NCBI RefSeq assembly: GCF_029714305.1
Contig: NZ_CP121647.1
Location: forward strand, 7,522,501-7,586,500
DNA from: Bradyrhizobium sp. CB3481
GTDB taxonomy: Bacteria; Pseudomonadota; Alphaproteobacteria; Rhizobiales; Xanthobacteraceae
Length of the DNA stretch: 64,000 bases
Direction: 5' to 3'
The stretch's first letter is position 1. Every line of letters begins with the position of its first letter. The notes beneath the pieces were generated by a model, which saw only the letters and a program-made list of their open reading frames with translations, made no database searches and was not told the DNA's origin. Both the position numbers and the translations under genes were made by a program. This document shows, piece by piece, positions 44,666 to 54,014 of the stretch.

Positions 44666-45540
44666 CAGACCTTCTTCCGCGTATGAACACCGAACAGGCC
44701 TTCGGGCTTGAGCAGCAGCACCACCAGGAGAACGATGTAGGGCGCGACGTCCTTCCAGCCCTGCGGCAGGTAGAAGCCGGCCATGCTCTCGATCACGCCG
44801 ATCAGGACGCCGCCGACCACCGCGCCGGGAATCGAGCCGAAGCCGCCGAGCACGGCGGCGGGAAACGCCTTCAGGCCCAGCACCAGGCCGACATTGGAGT
44901 GAATGAAGGTGATCGGCGCCAAGAGCACACCGGCGGCGGTCGCCACTGCCGCGGAGATCGCCCACACGATCGACACCACGCGCTTGACCGGAATGCCCAT
45001 GTAGTAGGCAGCCAGCATGTTCTCGGAGCTGGCACGCATCGCGGTGCCGAGCGTGGTGCGGTTGAAGAACAGGTACAACAGCGCGCAAAGGATGATGGTA
45101 GCGGCGATCACCGAGAGCTTGTCATAGGCCAGCACCAGCGAACCGATGCGCAGCACGCCTTGGCTGAACGGCGTCTCGATCTTGAAATCGTCGGTGCCCC
45201 AGATCATGCCGACCACGGAGCGCAGGAAATACCCAAGCCCGATCGTCGCCATGATGATGGAAAACTGCGGATAGCCGAGGATCGGACGCACCACGACGCG
45301 CTCGGCCAGCATGCCGAACGCCGCCATCGCCGCGACCGCGCCGGCGAATCCGATCCAGTAATTGAGGCCGAGCATGCCGATGAACGTGAACGCGAAGAAC
45401 CCGCCCAGCATCATCAAATCGCCCTGGGCGAAATTGACGACCTCGGTTGCCTTGTAAACGAGCACAAATCCGAGCGCGATCAGGCCATAGACGCAGCCGA
45501 GCGCGATGCCACTCACCAGCTGCTGAACGAAGTCCAGCAT
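44665..45540 (-). CDS. ABC transporter permease (LivH type)
   Basis: A 291-residue permease of the LivH family. GLIALGFVLVYKATEVVNFAQGD is diagnostic, and the EAA loop has MRASSENMLAAYYMGIPV. GGGAGG lies just upstream of two adjacent ATG codons (45543 and 45540); either may be used. It is the first permease gene of the cluster livH-livM-livG-livF-ligase-livK, in which the binding protein is last. Confidence 0.93.
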   Translation of the reverse strand: MLDFVQQLVSGIALGCVYGLIALGFVLVYKATEVVNFAQGDLMMLGGFFAFTFIGMLGLNYWIGFAGAVAAMAAFGMLAERVVVRPILGYPQFSIIMATIGLGYFLRSVVGMIWGTDDFKIETPFSQGVLRIGSLVLAYDKLSVIAATIILCALLYLFFNRTTLGTAMRASSENMLAAYYMGIPVKRVVSIVWAISAAVATAAGVLLAPITFIHSNVGLVLGLKAFPAAVLGGFGSIPGAVVGGVLIGVIESMAGFYLPQGWKDVAPYIVLLVVLLLKPEGLFGVHTRKKV

Positions 45541-45825
45541 CATTTCCCTCCCCGATGCCGGCGATTCTGTCGATCGCCTCTTTCGCATCTTGTGTCTACA
45601 CGCTGCGTGGTATTCCACGACGCAGCGGCACATGTCCCGCTGCATTGAGCCGAAAGGTTCAAGCCCTGTCAACAAAGCGCTGCGTGCCGCGCCGTTAACA
45701 ATTGCGGAGAAATGCCGCAGCCCGGGAAGTTGCGGGGTTCGCTGCGATTTGGCGTGCAAAATTCACCGTGCCGAAAGTTCTTCGGTTCATGGTCCGCGAT
45801 GACCTAACTGGATCGTCCCGAAATC

Positions 45826-46578
45826 ATGAAACCGCATGTATCGGCGCTCGAGGTGCGAAGGTTAACGAAGCGTTTTGACCGCCCGGCGGTCGACGCGCTC
45901 GACCTCACCATCCGCACCGGTGAATTCTATGCCCTGCTCGGTCCCAACGGGGCGGGCAAGACCACGACCTTGCGCATGGTTGCCGGCCTGCTCAAGCCCG
46001 ATGCCGGCTCGGTCTTCATCTTGGGGATCGACGCGCTTGCCGATCCCGTCGCCGCCAAGCAGGTCATGGCCTGGGTCTCCGACGAGCCGATGATCTACGA
46101 CAAGCTGACGCCGCTGGAATATCTCGAATTCGTCGCCGGCCTGTGGGGCATCGATCCTGCGGTGTCTGCTCCCTCCGCGCACCAGCTTCTGCTGTCGCTC
46201 GGGCTGGAGCCGCATCTGCACGAGCGCTGCGAAGGTTTTTCCAAGGGCATGCGCCAGAAGGTCGCGCTGGCCGGCGCGCTGGTTCACGATCCCCGGCTGA
46301 TCATCCTCGACGAGCCACTCACCGGGCTTGACGCGCTGTCGGCGCGCCACGTCAAGGGGTTGCTGCAGGAGCGCGTCCGCTCCGGCTGCACCGTGATCAT
46401 GACGACGCATATTCTCGAGGTCGCCGAGCGGATGGCCGACCGGATCGGCGTCATCGCCGCGGGTCGCCTGGTGGCCGAGGGCACGCTGACCGAGCTGCGC
46501 CAGCAGAACGGCCGCGGCGACACCAGCCTCGAAGATATGTTCATCGCGCTCATCGATACCACCGCGGCCGCCGCATGA
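45826..46578 (+). CDS. ABC transporter ATP-binding protein (exporter, EcsA-like)
   Basis: A 250-residue ATPase with Walker A GPNGAGKTT, signature FSKGMRQKVALAGAL and Walker B LIILDEPLTGLD. The pattern fits the ABC-2/Ecs exporter class. It overlaps the membrane-protein gene by ATGA. The exported compound is unknown. The 282-bp region before it is divergent with livH and should hold both promoters. Confidence 0.9.
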   Translation: MKPHVSALEVRRLTKRFDRPAVDALDLTIRTGEFYALLGPNGAGKTTTLRMVAGLLKPDAGSVFILGIDALADPVAAKQVMAWVSDEPMIYDKLTPLEYLEFVAGLWGIDPAVSAPSAHQLLLSLGLEPHLHERCEGFSKGMRQKVALAGALVHDPRLIILDEPLTGLDALSARHVKGLLQERVRSGCTVIMTTHILEVAERMADRIGVIAAGRLVAEGTLTELRQQNGRGDTSLEDMFIALIDTTAAAA

Positions 46579-48098
46579 GCTCGGCCGCGGCACTCTCCTG
46601 GTTTGCCCGCCACGAAATCCGCCTCGCCTGGCGCGAATGGCTGGCGATGATGACCGGCAGCCGGGGAAAAAGGAAGCGCGCCATCATCTTGCTGATCGCA
46701 TTCGCCGCCATCATGCACCTGCCGGCCTATGCCGTGATCGGCCGCTTCGCCGATCTGCAGTTTCCGCTCGGCAAGCCCGAGCTGATCGTCATCACGGCGA
46801 CGATCTTCCTCGCCTGGGCGTTGATGCTGTCGCAGGCCATCGAATCGGTGACACGGGTATTTTATGCCCGCGCCGATCTCGACCTCATCATGTCCTCGCC
46901 GGCGAACCTCGCCAACGTCTTCTCGGTGCGGATCGTGGCGATTGCGCTCTCGGTCACCGGAATGGCGCTGCTGTTTTCGACGCCCTTTGTCGACGTGCTC
47001 GTGATTGGCGGCGGCGCGCGCTGGCTGCTGGCGTTTGGCCTCGTCGTCGCCATTGGCCTTTCGGCCGCGGCCGTTGCAATCGCCATTACCCTGCTGCTGT
47101 TCAGGCTGATCGGCCCGAGCCGCACCCGCCTCGTTGCGCAGATCGTGGCGGCCGTGATCGGCGCCGGCTTCGTCATCGCGTTGCAGGTCGCCGCCATTCT
47201 TTCCTACGGCACGCTGTCGCGCTTTGCGGTGCTGACCTCGGATGCGGTCTCCGCCCATGCGCCTGATCTCGAGAGTCCGCTATGGTGGCCGGCACGCGCC
47301 GCGATCGGCGACGGCCTGGTGCTGTCCTGGCTATTGGCCTGCAGCCTTTTGCTGCTCGGCGTCGTGATGGCATCCTTTTCGCCAAGATTTGCCGAGACCG
47401 TTGTCAGCGTCGCCGCAACCGCCCGGACCGTCAGGCGCGGACCGCGCGCGACAGCGTTTCGAAACGGCTCGCGGCAGCAGGCGCTACGCACCAAGGAATT
47501 CCTGCTGCTGCGGCGCGATCCCTGGCTTTTGTCGCAAAGCCTGATGCAACTATTGTATCTGGTGCCGCCAGCCCTGATGCTATGGCGAAGCTTTTCCGAG
47601 AGCTCGACGGCAATCGTGCTGATCACACCCGTGATCGTGATGGCCGCGGGCCAGCTTGCCGGCGGCCTCGCCTGGCTGACGATTTCCGGTGAGGACGCCG
47701 CCGACCTCGTCGCCACCGCGCCGCTAGCGCCGTCCGGCGTGATCCGCGCCAAGATCGAGGTGGTGCTGATGGCGATCGCGGCGATCTTCGCACCGTTGAT
47801 CGCAGCGCTTGCATTTGCTTCGCTGGCGCAGGCAATCGTCACCGCGCTCGGCGTCCTCGTTGCGACCGTCTCCGCCACCGCGATCCAGCTCTGGTTTCGC
47901 GTGCAGGCCAAGCGCAGCCAGTTTCGTCGTCGCCAGACCTCGTCGCGGCTGGCGACCTTCGCGGAAGCCTTCTGCTCGATCGGCTGGGCCGCGACCGCAG
48001 CGCTCGCCGTTACGATTCCGGTCGCGGCCGTCATCAGCGGCGCACTGACATCAGGGATTCTGGCCGCGACTTGGAAGATTAGCCCGCGGCGAGCGTGA
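46575..48098 (+). CDS. ABC exporter membrane protein
   Basis: A 507-residue integral membrane protein with roughly twelve hydrophobic segments. Examples are AIILLIAFAAIMHLPAYAVI near the N-terminus and ITPVIVMAAGQLAGGLAWLT. I see no motif that names the substrate. Tight coupling to the ATPase gene shows that the two form one transporter, probably of the ABC-2 or EcsB-like type. Confidence 0.8.
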   Translation: MSSAAALSWFARHEIRLAWREWLAMMTGSRGKRKRAIILLIAFAAIMHLPAYAVIGRFADLQFPLGKPELIVITATIFLAWALMLSQAIESVTRVFYARADLDLIMSSPANLANVFSVRIVAIALSVTGMALLFSTPFVDVLVIGGGARWLLAFGLVVAIGLSAAAVAIAITLLLFRLIGPSRTRLVAQIVAAVIGAGFVIALQVAAILSYGTLSRFAVLTSDAVSAHAPDLESPLWWPARAAIGDGLVLSWLLACSLLLLGVVMASFSPRFAETVVSVAATARTVRRGPRATAFRNGSRQQALRTKEFLLLRRDPWLLSQSLMQLLYLVPPALMLWRSFSESSTAIVLITPVIVMAAGQLAGGLAWLTISGEDAADLVATAPLAPSGVIRAKIEVVLMAIAAIFAPLIAALAFASLAQAIVTALGVLVATVSATAIQLWFRVQAKRSQFRRRQTSSRLATFAEAFCSIGWAATAALAVTIPVAAVISGALTSGILAATWKISPRRA

Positions 48099-48129
48099 AG
48101 GGCTGCGCTTCTCCTCATCATGGCCGGCC

Positions 48130-49077
48130 TTAGGCGCGGATCAGCTCCATCACCGCCGCCGCGAATGCCTCGGGCGCTTCCTGCGGCAGATTGTGTCCGG
48201 CCCCCGTCACGACGCGGTGGACCCGGCGGCCGGCGAATTTTGCCGCACTGGCCGCGCCATCGGTCGCGAGGGCGACGCCATCGTTAGCGCCGTCAAGCGT
48301 GATCGACGGCACCGTGATCGCAGGCAGCGCCGCCAGCCTGTGCTGGATATCGGCATATTGCGGATCGCCATCGGCAAGACCGAAGCGATGGCGATAGCTA
48401 TGGATCACCACATCGACATAGTCCGGATTGTCGTAGGCCCGCGCCGTCCGTTCGAAACAGGCCTCGTCGAACGCCCAGCTCGGCGACCATTGCTTCCACA
48501 ATATCCTCGCGATCTCGCGCCGGTTGGCGGTGAGGCCGGCGCGGCCGCGCTCGAGATGGAAGTAATATTGATACCACAGCGCCACCTCGCGTTCAGGCCG
48601 CATCGGCACCATGGCGTTGGCAATATCCTGGATCAGGTAGGAATTGACGCAGACGAGCCCGATGCAGCGTTCCGGCCAGAGCGCCGCGCCAACGCAGGCC
48701 GCGCGCCCGCCCCAGTCATAGCCCGCGAATACCGCGCGCTTGATGCCGAGCGCATCCATCAGCGCCATCATGTCCGCACCGACCGCCGCCTGCTCGCCCG
48801 AACGCAGCGTCCTCGCATCGCGAAACCGCGTCGGACCATAGCCGCGCAGATAGGGAACGACGACGCGGCAGCCCTGCGCCGCCAGTTGCGGCGCAACGTC
48901 GACATAGGAATGGACGTCGTAGGGGAAGCCGTGCATCAGCATCACGGCCGTTCCATCCGCGGGACCCGCTTCGTAACAGGCGATGCTGAGAGCACCGGCA
49001 TCGACTTGACGCAATGGTTCGAGCCGTTTGGACGATGGCACGCGCGGCGTGGAAGCGGTTGCGGCTTTTTCGGACAA
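48130..49077 (-). CDS. Alpha/beta hydrolase (epoxide hydrolase/dehalogenase-like)
   Basis: A 315-residue alpha/beta hydrolase with the oxyanion segment HGFPYD, and the nucleophile elbow GYDWGGRA, where Asp is the nucleophile as in epoxide hydrolases and haloalkane dehalogenases. The late GAGHNLPQEAP provides the His. The acid member is probably the Asp in DGANDG. The start codon is TTG, supported by GGGAGG six bases upstream. No signal peptide. Confidence 0.88.
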   Translation of the reverse strand: MSEKAATASTPRVPSSKRLEPLRQVDAGALSIACYEAGPADGTAVMLMHGFPYDVHSYVDVAPQLAAQGCRVVVPYLRGYGPTRFRDARTLRSGEQAAVGADMMALMDALGIKRAVFAGYDWGGRAACVGAALWPERCIGLVCVNSYLIQDIANAMVPMRPEREVALWYQYYFHLERGRAGLTANRREIARILWKQWSPSWAFDEACFERTARAYDNPDYVDVVIHSYRHRFGLADGDPQYADIQHRLAALPAITVPSITLDGANDGVALATDGAASAAKFAGRRVHRVVTGAGHNLPQEAPEAFAAAVMELIRA

Positions 49078-49228
49078 AACGACCTCCCTGGTTGAATTTC
49101 AGACTAGGTCAGGCCCGCCTCCAGATGAAGCAAATCCGGCGAATGGCTGTGCGCTATTCTGATCATGACGGCTGCGGATTTCGGCGATACACTGCAAGGC
49201 GCGGCCTTTGCCGCAGACGGGTCATGTC

Positions 49229-50044
49229 ATGTTGCGATCTCTTTCTGTCGCCATCGCCCTCCTCGGCTCGCTGATTGTTGCGGCAGTCGCGCAGCAGCAG
49301 CCATTGCGCAGCGAGTGCCTGGCGATGGCGAACGCACCGCCCAGCGCGATCCCGGCGAGCTTCCGGCGCGTTGCCGCCAAATCCCAGGAGGTCGCGATCA
49401 CCTATGTCGGGCACTCCACCTATTATATCGATACGCCCGAGGGCGTGCGGATCGCGACCGACTTCAACGGCGCCTACCGGACCGGGCGGCTGCCCGACGT
49501 CGTCACCATGAACCGGGCGCACTCGACGCATTACACTTTATTTCCCGATCCGAAGATTCCGCATGTCCTGCACGGCTGGGGCGAGAACGGGCAGGCCGCG
49601 CAGGTCTCGACCCGCGTCGGCGACGTCTATATCCGCAACGTGCCGACCGATATCCGCCGCTATTATGGCGAGGGTTCCGGCGCGATGCTCAAGGACGGCA
49701 ACTCGATCTTCATCTTCGAGGTCGCCGGCCTCTGCATCGGCCATCTCGGACATCTACACCACAAGCTGGATGAGACGCATTTTGCCGCGATCGGCCGGCT
49801 CGACATCGTGATGGTGCCGATCGACGGCACCTATACGATGTCGCTCGACGGCGTCTCCGAGATTACCAAGCGCCTGCGCTCCTCCGTGGTGCTGCCGATG
49901 CACCGCTTCGCCACGCCGCTTGACGAATTCATGCGCCTGATCGGCCAGCAATTCACCATCGACCAGCGTAGCGAGCGGACCTTGAAGATTTCGCGGGAGA
50001 CGCTGCCGGGCACGCCGACGGTGATCATTCTGGAAGGGGTGTGA
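49229..50044 (+). CDS. Secreted MBL-fold hydrolase with altered metal motif
   Basis: A 271-residue protein with a signal peptide (1-21, ending AAVAQQQ) and a UlaG-like metallo-beta-lactamase fold: GHSTYYIDT, then IATDFNG, then the metal loop. Where the family has HxHxDH this protein reads R96-A-H98-S-T-H101, so the first His and the Asp are replaced. GHLGHLHHKL (171-180) is the next metal region and has extra His. It may bind one metal instead of two, or use a changed site. The start at 49229 is chosen because it begins the signal peptide. Confidence 0.75.
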   Translation: MLRSLSVAIALLGSLIVAAVAQQQPLRSECLAMANAPPSAIPASFRRVAAKSQEVAITYVGHSTYYIDTPEGVRIATDFNGAYRTGRLPDVVTMNRAHSTHYTLFPDPKIPHVLHGWGENGQAAQVSTRVGDVYIRNVPTDIRRYYGEGSGAMLKDGNSIFIFEVAGLCIGHLGHLHHKLDETHFAAIGRLDIVMVPIDGTYTMSLDGVSEITKRLRSSVVLPMHRFATPLDEFMRLIGQQFTIDQRSERTLKISRETLPGTPTVIILEGV

Positions 50045-50071
50045 ATTTACGGGCGCTATTGGTAACTACCA

Positions 50072-50155
50072 TCATTGCGAACGAAGCGAAGCAATCCATA
50101 TCGCGGCATAACGGATAGATGGATTGCTTCGTCGCTTCGCTCCTCGCAATGACGA
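50072..50155. repeat. Palindromic repeat, CATTGCGA family
   Basis: Short copy of the repeat at 38436-38554: TCATTGCGAACGAAGCGAAG at the left end, CTTCGCTCCTCGCAATGACGA at the right end in parts. Confidence 0.8.
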
Positions 50156-50196
50156 GGAGCCTGTAACAATCAACAACAATAATGGGAGCGAAACTC

Positions 50197-51249
50197 ATGG
50201 CTGCCAGCACTGCCCCCGCCTCCAGCAGCGGACTTTATGCGAATCCACGCGAAGACTGGCTGGCACAGCACACCGAGGAGATCATCGATCCCGCGCGTCC
50301 GATCATCGATCCGCACCACCATCTCTGGGACCGCGGCGGGCTGCGCTACATGATCGAGGAGATGGCCTCCGACATCGCCTCCGGCCACAACATCATCGCG
50401 ACCGTCTATGTCGACTGCCGCTCGATGTACCGCAAGCATGGCCCGGAAGCGTTCCGCCCCGTGGGCGAGGTCGAGTTCGCCAATGGCGTTGCCGCGATGG
50501 CGGCGAGCGGCGGCTACGGCACGGCGGCGATCTGCGCCGGCATCGTCAGCCACGTCAACCTCTTGCTCGGCGAAGGCGCACGGGCCGTGCTGGAAGCGGA
50601 GATCGCCGCCGGCAACGGCCGCTTCCGCGGCATTCGCCACTCCTCGGCCTGGGACGCCGATCCCAACGTTGCCGGCATGTATGCGACGCGGCCTAAAGGG
50701 CTGCTGCTCGACGGCACTTTCCGCAAGGGTTTCGCCTGTCTAGCGCCGCTCGGTTTGAGTTTTGATGCCTGGCTGTTTCATCCGCAGATCGGCGAACTCA
50801 CCGATCTTGCCCGCGCTTTTCCCGATACCAGGATCGTGCTGGACCATTGCGGCGGCCCGGCCGGCATCGGCCGCTTTGCCGGCCGGCGCGAGCAAGTGTT
50901 TCCGGAGTGGAAGGCTTCGATCCAGGAAATCGCCCGCTGCGAAAACGTCGTGGTCAAGCTCGGCGGCCTCGCGATGTGCCTGCTCGGCTATGACTTTCAC
51001 CTGCGACCCAAGCCGCCCTCATCGGAAGAGGCCGCCGCCGCATGGCGCCCCTATATCGAAACCTGCATCGAAACGTTCGGGCCCGACCGATGCATGTTCG
51101 AAAGCAATTTTCCGCCCGATAAGGGCCAGTGCAGCTATCAGGTGATCTTCAACGCCTTCAAGCGGCTCGCGGCGCAGTATAGCGAGGCGGAGAAAACGGC
51201 GCTGTTCTCGAAGACGGCGATGGAGACCTACAAACTTAAGCTGGAGTAG
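50197..51249 (+). CDS. Amidohydrolase (PF04909-type lactonase-like)
   Basis: A 350-residue TIM-barrel amidohydrolase. The metal motif IDPHHHLWD (residues about 42-50) is complete, RHSSAWD and LDHCGGP are later ligand regions, and CMFESNFPPD holds the usual catalytic region near the C-terminus (Ser-Asn instead of the more common Ser-Asp). Proteins of this type hydrolyse lactones such as fucono-lactone or 2-pyrone-4,6-dicarboxylate. GGGAG precedes ATG 50197. Confidence 0.87.
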   Translation: MAASTAPASSSGLYANPREDWLAQHTEEIIDPARPIIDPHHHLWDRGGLRYMIEEMASDIASGHNIIATVYVDCRSMYRKHGPEAFRPVGEVEFANGVAAMAASGGYGTAAICAGIVSHVNLLLGEGARAVLEAEIAAGNGRFRGIRHSSAWDADPNVAGMYATRPKGLLLDGTFRKGFACLAPLGLSFDAWLFHPQIGELTDLARAFPDTRIVLDHCGGPAGIGRFAGRREQVFPEWKASIQEIARCENVVVKLGGLAMCLLGYDFHLRPKPPSSEEAAAAWRPYIETCIETFGPDRCMFESNFPPDKGQCSYQVIFNAFKRLAAQYSEAEKTALFSKTAMETYKLKLE

Positions 51250-51270
51250 GCGCAGCTCCGCGAATGGGCC

Positions 51271-52527
51271 TCACGCCCACTCGCCTTTGCGGAATACCGG
51301 CACGCGGCTTCCGTCGGCGTGAACGCCGTCGATGTCGGTCTCGGCCGTGCCGATCATCCAGTCGATGTGAATGAGGCTCTTGTTGCCGCCCTGACCCGCA
51401 ATCTGCTCCGGCGTCAGCTTGTCGCCGCCAACGAAGCATTTTGAATAGCACTGCCCGAGCGCGATGTGCGAGGCGGCGTTCTCGTCGAACAGCGTGTTGA
51501 AGAACAACAGCCCGCTCTTGGAGATCGGCGAGGAATGCGGCACCAGCGCCACTTCGCCGAGGCGCGCCGCGCCCTCATCGGTGTCGAGCACCTTCTTCAG
51601 CACCTCCTCACCGCGGGAGGCCTTTGCCTCGACGATGCGGCCTTCCTCGAACCGGACCTGTATGTTGTCGATCAGCGTGCCCTGGTAGGACAGCGGCTTG
51701 GAAGAGACGACATGGCCGCTGACGCGCCGGCAATGCGGCGTGGTGAAGACTTCTTCGGTCGGGATGTTGGCGTTGCAGGTGATGCCGTTCTTCGCTGTCG
51801 AGGCGCCGCCTTCCCACTCATGGCCGTCGGCGAGGCCGATGGTCAGATCGGTGCCGGATCCGGAATATTTCAGCGCGTGGAAACGCTGGCCGTTCAGCCA
51901 TTCGGTCCGCTCGCGCAGCACGGCGTTGTGCTTCTCCCATGCAGCGACGGCGCCGTCCTGATCGACGCGGGACGCCGCAAAGATCGCATCCGCCAGCTTC
52001 GCCACGGCGACATCCTCCGGCACATCCGGGAATACCTGCCGCGCCCAAGACGGGCTCGGATAGGCGATGATGTTCCAGTTGGTGTCGAAATTGACGATCT
52101 TCTCCAGCGCCGGCTGATAGGCCATCGAATTGGCCTTGCTGGCACGCGCCACCTTGGCCGGGTCCTCACCCGACAGCAGCATCGGATTGTCGCCAACAAT
52201 GGCAAGGCGCGCGGTGTTGGCGGAGAATGCCTTCGCCATGCCCTCATAGAGCCAGTTGGCGGCCCGATCGAAACTCTCGTTGTGACCATAACGATAGCGC
52301 GCCAGCGTGATCTCCTCGTCCGACAGGAACGGCGTCACCAGCCCCGCGCCGGCCTTGTAGGCGTGCTCGGCAATCCGCCGCACCAGCGGCAGCGCGACGG
52401 AGGGCGCGGTGAGCAGCAAATCCTGTCCGGGCTGCAACCGCAAGCCGACCTTGACCGCGACTTCGGCGAGGCGGTCGAGCTTCACGGGATCGATCGAGGC
52501 GGAAACGCTGCGCTGATGTGCGGTCAT
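51271..52527 (-). CDS. M29-family aminopeptidase
   Basis: A 418-residue thermophilic-type (M29) metallo-aminopeptidase. The C-terminal segments SHIALGQCYSKC and IHIDWMIGT hold the His and Asp ligands of the two-metal site, and GHEWEGG lies before them. It removes N-terminal residues from peptides in the cytoplasm. I chose the start at 52527, with AAAG upstream; a start five codons earlier is also open. Confidence 0.88.
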   Translation of the reverse strand: MTAHQRSVSASIDPVKLDRLAEVAVKVGLRLQPGQDLLLTAPSVALPLVRRIAEHAYKAGAGLVTPFLSDEEITLARYRYGHNESFDRAANWLYEGMAKAFSANTARLAIVGDNPMLLSGEDPAKVARASKANSMAYQPALEKIVNFDTNWNIIAYPSPSWARQVFPDVPEDVAVAKLADAIFAASRVDQDGAVAAWEKHNAVLRERTEWLNGQRFHALKYSGSGTDLTIGLADGHEWEGGASTAKNGITCNANIPTEEVFTTPHCRRVSGHVVSSKPLSYQGTLIDNIQVRFEEGRIVEAKASRGEEVLKKVLDTDEGAARLGEVALVPHSSPISKSGLLFFNTLFDENAASHIALGQCYSKCFVGGDKLTPEQIAGQGGNKSLIHIDWMIGTAETDIDGVHADGSRVPVFRKGEWA

Positions 52528-52591
52528 GATTCTTTCGGCCAATGCTGCTGGATTCTTTGAAGCTTCGCAGCCCTTGACCGATCACGGGAAA

Positions 52592-53326
52592 TCAAGCCAG
52601 GGCGAGCGAAGCGCCTGACAACAGCAATAGCACAAGAATGATCCGGCGAAACCCGATCTCGTTCACGTTCCGGAATGCAACAATGCCGAGCACGGAACCG
52701 GCAAACAGCGCCGGCAGGCTGATCGCGAGGTCGACCACGAGTTTGGGAGACAGGCTTTGGCGCCCGAGCAACAGCGCCAGGGCCAGCACCTGCATGATGG
52801 CGATGAAAGGTTGCACCAGACCGCGCTGGTCGCTCTTCGGCATGCCGCGTATGTCGCACCAGATCGTCGGAACAGCGCCGGGCATGGCCGTCAAGCCGCC
52901 GACCAGGCCGCCGCCGAATCCGATCAGCGCGGTCAAACGCCGGCTCGCCGCGACGCCATCACGCATCAGTGTTGGCCGGAACAGCATGTAACCGGCATAC
53001 AGCGCCACGATGATACCGAAGCCGATGCGGAGGAAATGCGTATCCGCGTTCTGTAGAAGGTAGATCGCAATCGGAATGCCTAGCGCGCCGCCGACGATCA
53101 GCAGCAGGCTGCCTTCCCATTGAATGTTCCGGCGTAGCGCCCACAAATTGGCAGCTTGCACGCCGATGCTGCAGGCCATCATCAGCGGCACCGCCTCCAT
53201 CGGCTGAAAGATGCGCAGGAGGATCGCGCCCGCGACGGCGGAAAATGCAAAACCCGCAAGGCTCGACACGAAGGCGCCGGCGAACACGGCGACGCTCAAC
53301 AAGAGATGGGTCGCCATGTCGGGCAT
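52592..53326 (-). CDS. TSUP-family permease (TauE/SafE type)
   Basis: A 244-residue membrane protein with about eight hydrophobic segments. The internal repeat typical of the family is seen as GFAFSAVAGAILLRIFQPMEA in the first half and GFGGGLVGGLTAMPGAVPT in the second. Members export or import sulfite, sulfonates or other organosulfur anions. The ligand is unknown. AGGA precedes the start. Confidence 0.88.
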   Translation of the reverse strand: MPDMATHLLLSVAVFAGAFVSSLAGFAFSAVAGAILLRIFQPMEAVPLMMACSIGVQAANLWALRRNIQWEGSLLLIVGGALGIPIAIYLLQNADTHFLRIGFGIIVALYAGYMLFRPTLMRDGVAASRRLTALIGFGGGLVGGLTAMPGAVPTIWCDIRGMPKSDQRGLVQPFIAIMQVLALALLLGRQSLSPKLVVDLAISLPALFAGSVLGIVAFRNVNEIGFRRIILVLLLLSGASLALA

Positions 53327-53340
53327 GTCGTCATCCTCAG

Positions 53341-53595
53341 CTAGTCAAATGGCAATGCCGGCGCCGGTGGCTTCGTAGCGCCGAGGCATATCGCGTCATC
53401 GTCCAGCGCCGGCCGTGACGCATACGCCAACGGATCGGCCAGCACGGCGCTGGCGGCTATATGAAGGATCAGTATCAGGGCGCCGATGATGGCGAGTGAC
53501 GTGACGCTCAGCGGCGCCCCGTCACGCAAAGCGAGTCTGGGGGGTCTCACCTGTCCTGCGGCCGGCGCGCGCGGGCGCGATACTTCCGTGGGCAT
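53341..53595 (-). CDS. Hypothetical small membrane protein
   Basis: An 84-residue protein with one hydrophobic helix (about 30-52, VTSLAIIGALILILHIAASA) and a short tail with one Cys. I do not recognise it. It overlaps the next minus-strand gene by 74 bases in another frame, so either its start lies further in or the two are truly overlapping. AAGAG is upstream of ATG 53595. Confidence 0.5.
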   Translation of the reverse strand: MPTEVSRPRAPAAGQVRPPRLALRDGAPLSVTSLAIIGALILILHIAASAVLADPLAYASRPALDDDAICLGATKPPAPALPFD

Positions 53596-53803
53596 TTCGA
53601 TCGCTCTTTTCAGTATCTCGGGATTCCGCCTCGGGCTTCGGGGGACGCACCTGCGCCTGCCCGGCCATCAAATGCCGGTAACGGCGAAGCACGCGGATCG
53701 CCTCGCGGCGCCGCGAACGATGAAGCGCCTCGAGGATGCGCGCAAAGAATCCCTTGCGCTTCCTGCGCTGGCCCGGCTCGCCTTCAACGGAGTGAGTACG
53801 CAT
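53522..53803 (-). CDS. Hypothetical small basic protein
   Basis: A 93-residue, strongly basic protein (RKRKGFFARILEALHRSRRR, then EAIRVLRRYRHLM). The helix FFARILEALHRSRRREA resembles a pattern that I have seen in many rhizobial hypothetical proteins; no function is known. A start at 53803 fits the start of that pattern. Confidence 0.55.
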   Translation of the reverse strand: MRTHSVEGEPGQRRKRKGFFARILEALHRSRRREAIRVLRRYRHLMAGQAQVRPPKPEAESRDTEKSDRNAHGSIAPARAGRRTGETPQTRFA

Positions 53804-54014
53804 CGCTGATGCCCCGCGTCGGTGTGTGTTTCGTGCGGGCAACATGTCAGCACGCGCGACGAAGCGCTGTGAAATAGTTCACAGGGCATTCATTGCGCGA
53901 GACAAATGGACGTGAGTCGGCTTGACGAACCCTTGATTTGCCCTTGAGGCGGGACGCGCCACGTCTTCGTCAGGCAGCCGCTTCCGCCGTTACAAGCTGC
54001 TGATCACGCGGCCG

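Noticed and set aside
44666..45088. Open frame continuing upstream of LivM
   Set aside because: It overlaps LivH in another frame and has no LivM-like sequence.
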